In this document: positions 33,936 through 44,969 of the stretch, one piece after another
Layout: every line of letters starts with the position of its first letter
Position numbering within the stretch: the stretch's first letter is position 1
From: Bombardia bombarda
Lineage: Eukaryota; Ascomycota; Sordariomycetes; Sordariales; Lasiosphaeriaceae
Reading direction: 5' to 3'
DNA: 64,000 bases
Assembly: GCA_030512295.1 (NCBI GenBank)
Contig: JAULSR010000001.1
Span: 7,463,001 to 7,527,000 of the forward strand
Made by a program: the position numbers and the translations under genes
Notes under the pieces: model-generated
The model's input: the letters and a program-made list of their open reading frames with translations, nothing else
Told to the model about the DNA's origin: nothing
Databases searched by the model: none

Positions 33936-35618
33936 ATGGCGCCCGCAACAAGCCTCCCGACCTGGGCCGAGCTCCAGGCGCACCACAACACCGTTGGCAA
34001 GGACTTCGTCCTCAAGGATGCCTTCAAGTCGGACCCCGAGCGCTTCAACAAGCTGTCGCGCACCTTTGTGCTGCCGGCCAGCATCTCGAGCTGTCCTGGC
34101 GACACCGAGATCCTCTTCGACTTCAGCAAGAACCTCGTGACCGAGGAGACGCTCGAGAAGCTGGTCAAGCTGGCCGAGGAGGCCGGCGTCGAGAAGAAGC
34201 GCGACGACATGTTTGCCGGCAAGAAGATCAACTTCACCGAGGACCGCGCCGTCTACCACCCCGCCCTGCGCAACGTTGAGAACCTCGAGATGAAGGTGGA
34301 CGGCGTCGACGTCATGAACACAAAGGGCGGCGTCAACGAGGTGCTCGAGCACATGCGCGTCTTCTCGGAGCAGGTCCGCAGCGGCGAGTGGAAGGGCTTC
34401 ACGGGCAAGAAGCTGACCACCATCGTCAACGTCGGCATCGGCGGCTCTGACCTCGGCCCCGTCATGGTCACCGAGGCCCTCAAGCACTACGGCGCCAAGG
34501 ACACCACCCTCCACTTCGTCTCCAACATCGACGGCACCCACATGGCCGAGGCCCTGTCGGCCGCCGACCCCGAGACCACCCTCTTCCTCATCGCCTCCAA
34601 GACCTTCACCACCGCCGAGACCACCACCAACGCCAACACGGCCAAGTCGTGGTTCCTCGAGAAGACGGCCGGCAAGGGCGACATCGCCAAGCACTTCGTC
34701 GCCCTCTCGACCAACGAGGCCGAAGTCACAAAGTTCGGCATCGACGCCGCCAACATGTTTGGCTTCGAGAGCTGGGTCGGCGGCCGCTACTCGGTCTGGA
34801 GCGCCATCGGCCTCAGCGTCGCCCTCTACATCGGCTACGACAACTTCCACAAGTTCCTCGCCGGCGCCCACGCCATGGACCAGCACTTTGTCCAGACCCC
34901 GCTCAAGGACAACATCCCCCTGCTCGGCGGCCTGCTCAGCGTCTGGTACTCCAACTTCTTCAACGCCCAGACCCACCTGGTCGCGCCCTTCGACCAGTAC
35001 CTGCACCGCTTCCCCGCCTACCTGCAGCAGCTCTCGATGGAGTCCAACGGCAAGACCATCACCTCGGACGGCTCGCCCGCCAAGTACACGACGGGCCCCA
35101 TCGTCTTTGGCGAGCCCTGCACCAACGCCCAGCACTCCTTCTTCCAGCTCGTCCACCAGGGCACCAAGCTCATCCCCACCGACTTCATCCTCGCCGCAAA
35201 GAGCCACAACCCCATCTCGGACAACCTGCACCAAAAGATGCTCGCGTCGAACTATCTGGCGCAGGCCGAGGCCCTCATGGTCGGCAAGACGGCCGACGAG
35301 GTCCGCGCCGAGGGCGGCGTGCCCGAGGAGCTCGTGCCCCACAAGGTGTTTTTGGGCAACCGCCCCACCACGAGCATTCTTGTTGGTGGGCATATCGGCC
35401 CTGCCGAGCTGGGCGCGCTGATTGTTTACTATGAGCATCTTACGTTTACTGAGGGTGCGATCTGGGATATCAACAGCTTTGACCAATGGGGTGTCGAGCT
35501 GGGCAAGGTGCTGGCGAAGAAGATTCTCAAGGAGATTGATGAGGACGGCGCGGGCGGTGCGCATGATGCGTCGACGGGCGGGCTGCTGGGGGCGTTTAAG
35601 AAGTTTTCAAACTTGTAG
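33936..35618 (+). CDS. pgi1: Glucose-6-phosphate isomerase
   Basis: Interconverts glucose-6-phosphate and fructose-6-phosphate in the cytosol (glycolysis, gluconeogenesis, wall precursor supply). Single exon from the ATG at 33936, 560 residues, the usual fungal length. Clear signatures: NVGIGGSDLGP (phosphate binding), SKTFTTAET, GGRYSVWSAIGLSVA, the catalytic Glu in FFNAQTH/FGEPCTNAQHSFFQLVHQG, and the second PGI signature GAIWDINSFDQWGVELGK. Codons are strongly biased to C-ending (AAC, ATC, GTC, CGC, AAG), as expected for a highly expressed gene; this bias leaves long open frames on the opposite strand. The tail GLLGAFKKFSNL replaces the classical end of the yeast enzyme. Confidence 0.97.
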   Translation: MAPATSLPTWAELQAHHNTVGKDFVLKDAFKSDPERFNKLSRTFVLPASISSCPGDTEILFDFSKNLVTEETLEKLVKLAEEAGVEKKRDDMFAGKKINFTEDRAVYHPALRNVENLEMKVDGVDVMNTKGGVNEVLEHMRVFSEQVRSGEWKGFTGKKLTTIVNVGIGGSDLGPVMVTEALKHYGAKDTTLHFVSNIDGTHMAEALSAADPETTLFLIASKTFTTAETTTNANTAKSWFLEKTAGKGDIAKHFVALSTNEAEVTKFGIDAANMFGFESWVGGRYSVWSAIGLSVALYIGYDNFHKFLAGAHAMDQHFVQTPLKDNIPLLGGLLSVWYSNFFNAQTHLVAPFDQYLHRFPAYLQQLSMESNGKTITSDGSPAKYTTGPIVFGEPCTNAQHSFFQLVHQGTKLIPTDFILAAKSHNPISDNLHQKMLASNYLAQAEALMVGKTADEVRAEGGVPEELVPHKVFLGNRPTTSILVGGHIGPAELGALIVYYEHLTFTEGAIWDINSFDQWGVELGKVLAKKILKEIDEDGAGGAHDASTGGLLGAFKKFSNL

Positions 35619-37830
35619 ATGGATGGTGGGTTTCTGTTGGGTTTTGTGAGGGGGGGTGACTGACGCCAGCGAGCGTGATGAGGACGGTGGTCCCAGTTAG
35701 TGTTCTGTCTAGATGATTCTGAATGAATGAAAGGAACCGTGATACAAGGTGTAACCAACTTATGACGGGTGATGATTATAACAAGGAGAGATATGATTAG
35801 GGTACCTAGGTAGTAATATCATACCCAAGTTTTTGTTCTTTGAAAGAAGAGAGTCAAATCCCATCTATTGAGTCTAGTTTGCCTTGTTTATCAAAGAGTT
35901 TCAATCCAAATGTCTTCTGGTTGATAATATGTGCCAGATAGACGTTGTGTTGACATGTGTATATTTTAAGACACAATACATGTTCTGACTTACGTCATAG
36001 TGTAAATAACTGCATACAAATGTGGCAAAGTTTGTGAGACTAGACTGGTTTTGTTGACCTTGTAAATATTAGTACACACAATTTATATTTGTGAGTTGTG
36101 AGAAGGATATTCACAGTACCGATGTATGAATTAGATTCAATACTTTTACACATGTTGGTGCTTATACAACACGATATAGAATTCTATTCGTCGTTTTCGT
36201 AAGAAATCATAGATATTGACAGTAGGAACAACAACTGACATTTGAGTAACTTTAAGCAAGGCAATCACTGCTACAGCTGGTTGGTATGATAGAGCAGCGA
36301 GAATGTTCAAGGTTGGAAGCTCAGATCGTCTCTGTCATGTCTTATCTGAAGTTCCCACTATCCCCTTCTCTAGACAAAATGTAAACAGGCACTGAGGCAG
36401 CAATCAATTAGGTGGTATTATTCCGTTACAATTTTGAACAAGTATGGTTGGTACCACCCACCCAATAGCTTTGAAAAAAAAAAAGAAGAAGAACGGCCCC
36501 TCACCGTCCGTCCCCTCCCTAAATATCAATCTTTTGCGCGCCAGCCCTTCCTTCCATCCAGAGTCAAAGGCATATTCATCATGTCAAAGTTTGCCTCCAT
36601 TCCAAACATGAAATTGACAACCTCTTTTGCTAGAATCCACTGAACAAAGCCTAAAGTAAACCATAGGTAGCCCCTTGATTTTGATTTTGTGGTTGGTTCC
36701 CATGATCCCATTATCGACCCTCAGTATTGATGAATGTAAGGAAGAATGCCTTTCAAACTTTCATCATCCGAAAATACGCCGTTTCAGTCCCGAGAGAGGG
36801 CAGTTGCGCAACACCAAAACCAATGCCAATATCAATAGGAAACTTGATACCAAAAATCAACAACAGGTACCTCGAGACGAACAAAAAACACCCCCAAATC
36901 AAAACCATCCCAGTCCAAACTCAATTCAAAACCAACACAGCAAGCATCAAGAAAAAACAACTCCAGCCAACTGACGCAATCATCACCCTCATACTAAGAA
37001 AAAAATAATGGATATCCATGGCGAATCAATCATCAAATTTCAGCAGCAGCCAGCCATAGTAAGCACGCAGCCTGTTTGAACTCCTATCCTTAATGGGTGT
37101 TTGGATATGAAAAATGAAAGACATCCGTCCAATCCATCCATCCATCCATCCATCCATTCATCCGAAAAAAAGCCCTGCCTGCCTGCCCGCCTGCCTGCTC
37201 CTCGGAATTTGCAAGTGTGTAGCATCCATCCCCTTTTTGTTTTTAGACTAGAACCCAAAAAGATCCAACCCCCTCCCTCGGCCCATTTGACTCCCAACAA
37301 GATAAGCAATTAACCAGAGAAGAGAGTAGTAATCAGTTCATTCAAAGAAAAGAAGAGTGGAAATTGAGAAAAGGAACAAACGCCCTATCCTTTTTGTTTC
37401 TTCATCAAACTGAATAGAACAAGAAAAATAGGAGCGAAAGCTTGATTGGCACATGTTAAAACTGGGAATCAGTCAGTCAATCGCTGCTGCTCCATTTCAC
37501 ATGTTGTTGTTGGCCACGAGAGAAGAGATAAAAAAAACTGAAGTGCAATAATCCTGCCTTCCATCCTTTCATGCTCCGGGAGCCAACGCAAAGTTAAAAA
37601 GAGGAAACTATAACACACACACACATTCCCATGATCGATGCGCCATTGATCGGAAAACTAAAGAAAAAACAGAAACAAATAGAAAATTCGTACACAGATA
37701 GAGAAGGTGAAGTCCAGTCGTCCATCCGTTCACCTACGAACATGCTCCGCGGGGGGTATGACTTCAACCCGGCCTGTCTCGAGTTCTGCGGCGCTCGGAA
37801 CCCGCTGCTTCGACGTCGGGCCGTCCTCTC
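35619..37830. other. Convergent intergenic region of 2.2 kb
   Basis: Lies between the 3' ends of PGI (+) and Def1 (-). AT-rich to about 36400, then with microsatellites: (ATCC)n at 37132-37163, CCTG repeats at about 37178-37198, and an AC run near 37613-37625. One TACCTAGGTA palindrome at 35803-35812. No gene seen; part may be a long Def1 3' UTR. Confidence 0.5.
37132..37163. repeat. (ATCC)n microsatellite
   Basis: Consecutive ATCC units with one ATTC variant near the end; non-coding, downstream of Def1. Confidence 0.85.
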
Positions 37831-40800
37831 CTAGTGGTAGTTGTTTCCCCAGCCTCGTGGAGGGTTTCCACCATAGTAGCTACCACCGAAGCCCTGTCCT
37901 CCATAACCTCCGTAGCTGTTCTGATGACCCTGTCCTCCGCTGGCACTCATTCCATAACCGCCAGCCCCCGTCTGGCCGGCGTGAACACCGTGCCCCTGAA
38001 CGTGGTTGGGATAACCATATCCACCCATGCCGGCGAGTCCACTCTGCTGGTTAGACTGCGGGAGAGGAAGTCCGGCCTGCGATGGCGCGTTGTTAGCAGC
38101 GGAGCCGGGACGAGCGGCAGCACCAAGCGAAGGGCTTGGCCCGCCAGCAACCTTGGCATCGCCGAAAGGCTTCAAGTCATCAGCCGCTGTTGGCACGCTG
38201 CCGGGCTGAGAACCGGGAACGAATGACTGGCCAGCCTGCGACTGGTACCCCGAGGCACCACGGCCGAATGAGTCGTGCATCCCGCCGAATCCAGTTGCAC
38301 CGATGACTTGTCCCTGGCCTGATTGACCCGATCCAGCACGTCCATAGTCGCCCAGTGTTCCGGCAGCCACGGCGCTATCCCGATGGAGGGTAGACTGGCC
38401 AAAAGCTGCGGCGGGGGAGGATGCGTATCCTGCATGAGGTCCCTGAGGGGTCATGCCATATTGGTTGGGCTGATAGCCCAGGCCACCTTTGCCGTACGGT
38501 GCACCATATGCACCTTGGTTATATCCACCATAACCGTTGTTCATGTAGGAAGAATAGTAGGGGTTGTTGTAGTAAGGATGGTTATAAGGGTAGTCGCCGG
38601 CATGCTGCTGCTGCTGCGCGTGCGACTGGCCCTGGGCGCTCTGGGCCGTTTGGGCCTGGCTAGCGGCTTGAGCAGGGGTTGGGGTACCGCTGATTTGCGC
38701 CTCAGCGGTAGATCCAGAACCAAAGCGAGATTGTGCGTGTTGAGCACCGCTCTGGGGATACTGGCTGAGGTTGTCGTTCTGCGGTGCGTTATATCCACTG
38801 AACGACCGCTGGGGCTGGGCGGGAAGACCCTCCTGCTGTCCCTGGGCACCCTGTTGCTGAGCAAAACCCTGGGCATAGTAGTTTTGATATGCGTTGCGGT
38901 TTTGGGGGTCTACCGCATAGTGAGAGAACTCGCTGGGGGCCGAGCTGAAGGCGGCGCCAGGATGTTGCTGGGCCTGCGGCTGAGCTGCCGGCACCTGGCT
39001 TTGGAAGCCAGCCTCATACGAGCTGTGAGCGGCGGCAACACTTGCCTGTTGCTGAGCGTATGAATCGAAAGGCTTCGAGGCGAAGGACGCCGGTTCTTGA
39101 GGTACGGGCTGACCGAACCTGCCGTATTGTTGAGAGTTTTGGGCAGCGGGGGGTTGCGCGGCTGTTTCAACTCCAATCAGTGAACTATCCGCGAGTTCCC
39201 AGGCCGGGGCTGTCGAGGCAAACGCACCTTGCGACACAGCAGAAGGCTGCGATGGGGCGGAAGGAGGAGCCGCAGCAGCGAGAGGAGTAGTAGCTGGTAG
39301 CGCATTAGCATAGGAAATTGGATAGGAAGTATGGAGGAGACTATCTATACCAGCAGGCCCAGTAGGGGGGAGAGAAGCTGCGGGCTTCTGGGGAGCATAG
39401 GCCTCGGGGACCGGGGCGGGCTGTGCGGGAGGCAGCGACGTTCTGGGGTGAATGACAGGGGAGTCCTCTGGGGGTTGAGGACGGGTCTCAGGCTCCTCTC
39501 TGTCGCCATCGATATCTTCGTCGATTGGTCCGTTGAGGCTGAAAGCACCAAACTGGACAGCAGCGCGGTCAACCTGATCACGGTTTCCTGGCATGCGGAC
39601 AGCTTCGCGCTGGTCAAGGACGCGGCGTTGAAAGCTGGGGGTACGGGTCGATGCGCGGTCCGTAGCCTTGGTAGCGGTCGCAGCGAAGCCGCTGGCAGGA
39701 GCTCTCGCCTGGTGTTGTTGTTGAGAAGCGGATATGGGAGTTGCCGTAGCGCTAGTTCCCTGGGCTCGTGGGTCCCATGAGTCTGCAGCTTCGCTTGCAG
39801 CAGTTTCGGTCTCGGGCGGATGCGAATCGTCGACGATCTGCTCAAGGTTCGTTTCGGTAAGTTGATCTTTGGAGGGAATTATTGCAACCTCGGGTACGAC
39901 AATGTTAGGAATCGCGACGGGGGCCGGAACGGGAGCCGGCGCCGGCGCAATTGGCTCCTCTACGGTCTCGGGGGTCGGCTCTTCCTCCTCTACTTCCTCC
40001 TCGACTGGCGATTCGGGTTCGGGCTCGACAAGCTCGCCGGCTGGAGGAAGCGGTTCAATGACAGGCTCGCTGGGCTTCGGAACTGGAGTCTCCTTGGGCT
40101 TAGGAGCGGGTTTCGGCACGGTGGCCTGCCTCAACATGCTGGCCCAGGTCTTGGGTCCGTCAGCCTTGGGGGCAGCCGCCGGGGCGGCAGTAGGGGCGGG
40201 GGCGGTTGGAGTAGGTTCGGTGGTAGGCGCAGGTGCAGGAGCAGAGGTCTCGTCGCCCCATGCAGCGGTATCCTCGCTGGGCTTGGGGGCATCCCATTCC
40301 GAGGACTCTTCGGTTGGAATAGACAAACCTGAAGTGTCCTTTGTACGTGTACCATTGGTTGGGGCGACGGCAGACTTGCCGCGAACACCACCTCGACCGC
40401 CTCGCTCAGTGGCTCTGCCACGACCACCACGTCCGCCCTCTGCGCCAGGGCGACCGCCTCGAGCGGATCTAGGATGAGCACTGGGGACCGAGTCGGCAGT
40501 GGTAGTAGTGAAGGTGTCGTTCTTCGCCTTAGGACGGGCGCGTTCCTTCTTGGTCTTGGAGACTTCGCCCCATTGTGCGATTGTCCCTGTAGGGGCATAT
40601 GGGTTAGCCGCGATGCGCAGGCATCAAAAATGAGATGGAGAAAGAAGGTTAGGAGTCAGCTTACCCTCAGCCATACGGGTGACGGTTAGGTTTTCATCAC
40701 CGTCGGTCTCGCGCAGAGCGAACAAGATGTCAACGTCGGACCAATCGGCGAACATCTCTTTGATAAGAGGGACCTTGCTGCCGTACAGCTTCTTGAGCTG

Positions 40801-40986
40801 GCCAACCTCGCCCTCGTCCTCTAGGGATGGGAGGGCGGACTCTTGATCGTGCTTAGAGTCTCCGTTGGTGGTGGTGGTCCTGTTGGGGGCGCGACCTGCT
40901 CCTCCTCGAATCGAGTGACCGCCTCGGCCGCCGCGACCAGAGCCTCTGCCGCGCGAGGTAGCTGGTCTGGACTGTACCTCAGACAT
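37831..40986 (-). CDS. def1: RNA polymerase II degradation factor 1 (Def1)
   Basis: Ubiquitin-system adaptor that promotes removal of stalled RNA polymerase II. Exons 40986-40665 and 40586-37831 are split by a 78-base intron (GTAAGC...TACAG), giving 1025 residues. Residues 1-50 are Gly/Arg-rich (SRGRGSGRGGRGGHSIRGG). A CUE domain follows at about 55-105 (LKKLYGSKVPLIKEMF...VDILFALRETDGDENLTVTRMAEG), joined to TIAQWGEVSK, typical of fungal Def1. A second Arg/Gly patch, an acidic/proline region (EEEVEEEEPTPE), and then a long Gln/Ala/Gly/Tyr-rich low-complexity tail (SQQQHQ, NNPYYSSYMNNGYGGYNQG) that resembles a prion-like segment. In yeast, processing of the Q-rich tail allows nuclear entry; whether that applies here is not visible. 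Confidence 0.9.
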
Positions 40987-43116
40987 TGCTGAGATGTGTG
41001 TGTGGGTTTGGGGTGGTTAACGAAATTTCGACGATGAGTCGCGTGTGAACGGCAACTAGCAGGTAAGGTCAAAATAGCAGAATCAAAGTTGGAAATGGTG
41101 CACCGAGTGCAAGGTCGATTTATTCGGCGGGGGGCGAATCGTGCACGATCCGTGAGATGGATCAAGCCAGTTGGTGATTGAAGGTAGAAGGGGGCATGTG
41201 GGAGGCTGGAGTGTTGGGAAGGAAGGAGGCAAGAAGAGATTCGGTTTTTGACAATTGAGAATTGGCCCGCCGAAAAAAGAAAGCAAAGGCCACCCTGCGC
41301 GCACCTACGCAGTCGGCACCAGGTGTGCAACGCACCTGAGCCCACAACGACAGGGCGTGTCCGCAGGGCGTGCCACGGCGCGACAGGCCTCGAACCTCGC
41401 ACTGAGTGGACACTTGTTCCAGCACCTTTTTGCCCGCAAACCTTAAACCCCAGACAGGAGGGGCTTTTTGTTGAACCTGCTCTCCGCAAAAGGACAGACG
41501 ATGGAACTCGAATTAATTGGAAATGGAAATCTAAGCCTGCAACAGGCTACTTTAACTTTCAAGTTGCAGACCTGTCTACAATATTGCGCTTAAACCCAGG
41601 GACGAACGATCTGTACCTGGTACATACCGTTCTAAAACACTGTACATACGCATGCCTCCTTGAGCTTCCTTATCAATACGGGGAGGCTTGATGATGGAAT
41701 ATTGGCCGATTTCGATCAAGGGTTCCATGCACGATTCCATTCCAGCTTCAAGCCGGCATGTGGATTGCATTTCGCCTTTGCTTACCTACATCAAGCACTG
41801 CACTCACATAATTCACATAATATTGTCTTTTTGCTGTCATCCTGTTTGCGCTCAACAATGGGGTTAATTGACCGATGGCTCATGCAAATAGAATTCTAGT
41901 GGAATGAATCGGCGCTGCTCCAGGGCAAGCAGGTTTGCCTCCCGAGCCGCCACGGCGCCTGATCAGGGAATCAGGAGACGCAAATAAATAGGGACGGAAA
42001 CCGTGGGCTTGCTTGCGCAAATGCAACACCGAGGCGAAGCCCCTCAACAAGCCCCAACCTCACGGACAGGCTGCACTTGTGGTTGGCTATCTGTTTCGAG
42101 AGCTAAGTGCGAATAGGTGACCGCGTGCCCAATCTCAGGCGGCTGTTGTGGTGGTGAGAGGCGGAAGACTGTGAGGGGAAGCAACGTACCGCGACGTCAG
42201 GGCTGGCAAGGGCTCCTAGGCTTCCAGGCACAGCTTGAAAGCGGTCTAGCGCCAGACACACCCCAATCCGCGGGCTGACGGGCTGACGGGCTGACGGGCT
42301 GACGGACTGCTGAGCTGGTGAGCTGGCGTCTGGCGGGCTGCTGGCAGGCTGGTTAGCTATCACATGACCTGTATTTCGATCTGGTTGATCTGACACCAGG
42401 CCAAATAGAGCGAAAACCTCCACTTTGGTGCTTGCGTTTGCCTTTCCTCGTTTGAGCTTCCCCGGATAGAGAAAAGTGTACGCGAAACTGCTGCGTGTCA
42501 ATCAACGTTAGGGCCTCTCTCTTGGCCTCGGTTTCTTTGTCGCTAGACCCCACAGGGCGAGGAGCGAAACCGGGCGAATACTGCATGTTTTATATGGAGA
42601 TTTGACTTGGGCCGTTTGCATCGTCTGACGAGTGTTATCAGATGAAGATTTGCAGACTGACTGTACGGAGTACAAGACAAACGAGGTACAAAATGTATTG
42701 CACAATCCAAGAGAGATACCTAACAGCTATAACTTTGCCCTGCTAGATGATTTATATTGTGTTTTTTTTGTAACTTGCGTATCTAGATTAAGATTTATGA
42801 TAAGATCCCTTTCCTCACTAACTTGCATCTGCAAGTTCAAGCTGGGAGTACTTCGTGAGGTGACGAAAACTGAAGTGTACGAAGTACAGGATACGATGGT
42901 GTCAAAGATAAGATAAAAGCCGCCAAGACCATGCACGCTAACCCCAATCGGATACACCACCGTCATGCCATCACTGCTCGACCCAAATCCAGCTTGAAAG
43001 TGCCGTATACGTATCGCGCCATCGACATCCAGCCGCCATCGCCATCGTCAGATGCGCTGCGCGGCGAGTTGGAATTAATCGACGTGCTCCAAGACACAAA
43101 CGCGACCTGATTGACC
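40987..43116. other. Divergent promoter region between Def1 and the 43117 gene
   Basis: No supported gene in 2.1 kb. It includes four tandem GGGCTGAC units and further GGCTG/GAGCTG words (42270-42355). Open frames in 41.2-41.7 kb lack family features. Confidence 0.5.
42272..42303. repeat. Four tandem copies of GGGCTGAC
   Basis: Perfect 8-base unit repeated four times, followed by imperfect GCTG-containing words up to 42355. Non-coding. Confidence 0.85.
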
Positions 43117-44364
43117 ATGTTCACAACGAAAGTGCTTAGCTCCTTCAAGAGCATCTTCCCTCCCATCCACCAACCCCTCCCCTTGACCCCCCTCGAGTCC
43201 CAGCGCCTCCATAAGGCCCTCACGGCATCCTTCAGGGCCCATCTAGACAGAGAGCACGGCTGGGACGCCACCGACCCGTCCGTCGTCCTCCCCGGCTCCG
43301 TCCCACCCATCACCTACCTCCCCTCAACCCCCTCCGCCTCGACCACCGACGATGCCGCCCGCCGCCGCCCGACCGACCGCCATCTGCGCGCCATCCTCAA
43401 CAACCCCCTCTTCCGCCAGCCCGACACGCCATCATCCGCCGTGCTCCGATCATCCGAGGGCCAGATCCAGCCCGACCCCAAGATCATCTTCGAAAAGGCC
43501 GTCGCCAAGGGTCTCATGAACACCAAGCGCGCCCTCGGCTTCCTGGTGACCGTCAAGTCAAACGTCAAGCAATCCGCCACGCTCTCCCTGCAGCAAGGCA
43601 TGGCCGCCTCGGGCGCGGGCTTGCTCGTGGTGCAGTGGCTGCGCGCCTCGGGCCTGGAGCGGGACCTCTCCTTCATCCGGTCGCGCGCCTTCACCACGAC
43701 GCTCGTGAGCTTCATGGTGGCCGAGGGCCTGGACGAGCTGGCCTGGACGTGGCTCGACCGGCTGGCGCGCAGCGAGGCCGTCGACGTCGACGAGAAGCTG
43801 CGCATGTCCAACATGCTCGTCCTCAGCCTGGTCGCGGCCAAGACGAAAACCGTCGAGCTCGACGCCGCCTACTCGTCCATCCTCCACGCCGGCGAGGTGC
43901 TCGAGGACAGCGCGGCCTCGCTCGAGCCCATCATCGGCGGCTGGCGCCACCTCGCCTGGCACACGACGGTCGAGTCGTGGCGGCACACTAAGCCCGCCGC
44001 GGGCCTGTTTGATTCGTTCGCTGCCATGTCGCAAAAGATAGCCAAGCCGTTGAGGTTGAAGGTCGAGATGGCACATTTGCAGCTGCACCACCCCACCGAC
44101 CCTTCGCCGAAGTACGCGCTTCGCTACCTGTCCAACGACGACTTGTGGGACAGGGCGCTGCCTGGGTTTTTGGAGAAGCTGCCCGCGACCAATAAGAATC
44201 TGCCGTATGGCGTCAAGCAGCTCATGTCGCTGGGCCTCGACACGGTTCAGTACCTGACGCAGGATGGCCAGTTTAAGGAGGCACAGCGCATACTGGGGCT
44301 ACTTCAGACGCATCTTGGCGTGGCTGGTATCTTTGGCCAGGACCCTCAGCCGGATGTGGTGTGA
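43117..44364 (+). CDS. Conserved-looking helical protein of unknown function, possibly mitochondrial
   Basis: 415 residues, one exon. The ATG at 43117 is chosen because the TTG two codons upstream is not a plausible start. The N-terminus (MFTTKVLSSFKSIFPP) is basic and amphipathic without acidic residues, like a mitochondrial presequence. The first 105 residues are otherwise Pro/Ser/Thr-rich; the rest is helical with short repeated helix pairs (LQQGMAASGAGLLVVQWLRAS, given in part; FMVAEGLDELAWTWLDRLA; MSNMLVLSLVAAKTKTVELD), reminiscent of TPR/PPR-like solenoids but without a clear motif. I do not recognise a named family. Codon bias and composition match the neighbouring host genes. Confidence 0.75.
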   Translation: MFTTKVLSSFKSIFPPIHQPLPLTPLESQRLHKALTASFRAHLDREHGWDATDPSVVLPGSVPPITYLPSTPSASTTDDAARRRPTDRHLRAILNNPLFRQPDTPSSAVLRSSEGQIQPDPKIIFEKAVAKGLMNTKRALGFLVTVKSNVKQSATLSLQQGMAASGAGLLVVQWLRASGLERDLSFIRSRAFTTTLVSFMVAEGLDELAWTWLDRLARSEAVDVDEKLRMSNMLVLSLVAAKTKTVELDAAYSSILHAGEVLEDSAASLEPIIGGWRHLAWHTTVESWRHTKPAAGLFDSFAAMSQKIAKPLRLKVEMAHLQLHHPTDPSPKYALRYLSNDDLWDRALPGFLEKLPATNKNLPYGVKQLMSLGLDTVQYLTQDGQFKEAQRILGLLQTHLGVAGIFGQDPQPDVV

Positions 44365-44969
44365 CGGGTGCTCTGAGGATGTAGAAGAATGCCCCTATAT
44401 GAGTATCTCCCCAGTATAAAACCCCTCCATCACCACTGCCACCGCGACGAGCAGCAGCTCTGGCCACTTCATTTTCTCTCTGTCAGGGGCTTAGGGCTGG
44501 CGATTCCCCCCGAGTAGGATACACTGCACTTCTGGCGTTATGGGTTAACAGAGAATGGGGGCTCAAATACCACCCCTCTCTAAACTAGGGCAAATGCGCT
44601 CCTATTTTATTTGTGGCATGGCCACGAAACGGGCATGTATGGAGCCCAGATACCTCACGGATAGCAGGTCTGGAATAGACGACTTTATGTCCATGGGATC
44701 AGGAGGTTGGTTAAGCAGGTATCATGTATATATGTACAACAAAGGCTGTGATATTGCAGTTACTTATACATACGTCTTTACTAAATCATTGTTCAGCCTC
44801 ATACAGGACAATTATTTCTAGAATGGTATCTGTTATATTTTGTATATAATATGTGTACAGATTAGGTAAAGGGTATAACCAAAAGTTCGCCATCATGTTC
44901 CCGCTTTCAATTCCCTCTCTTTATATATGTCAAAAATCGCGAAAATCCCATTGCTTATTCAAACCAGCT
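44365..44969. other. Convergent intergenic region
   Basis: Between the 3' ends of the 43117 gene and the Kelch gene. AT-rich from 44740 (TATATAATATG at 44839-44850). No gene seen. Confidence 0.5.

Noticed and set aside
33900..35564. 554-codon open frame on the minus strand of the PGI gene
   Set aside because: Its Val/Leu/Gly/Glu/Asp-rich composition and exact antisense placement show that it is a by-product of the C-ending codon bias of PGI.
37081..37830. Simple repeats as a possible CRISPR-like array
   Set aside because: Units are 4 bases without spacers; ordinary microsatellites in a eukaryotic genome.
37707..40477. Several 130-250-codon plus-strand frames opposite Def1
   Set aside because: Low-complexity shadows of the Gln/Ala/Gly/Pro-rich Def1 coding sequence.
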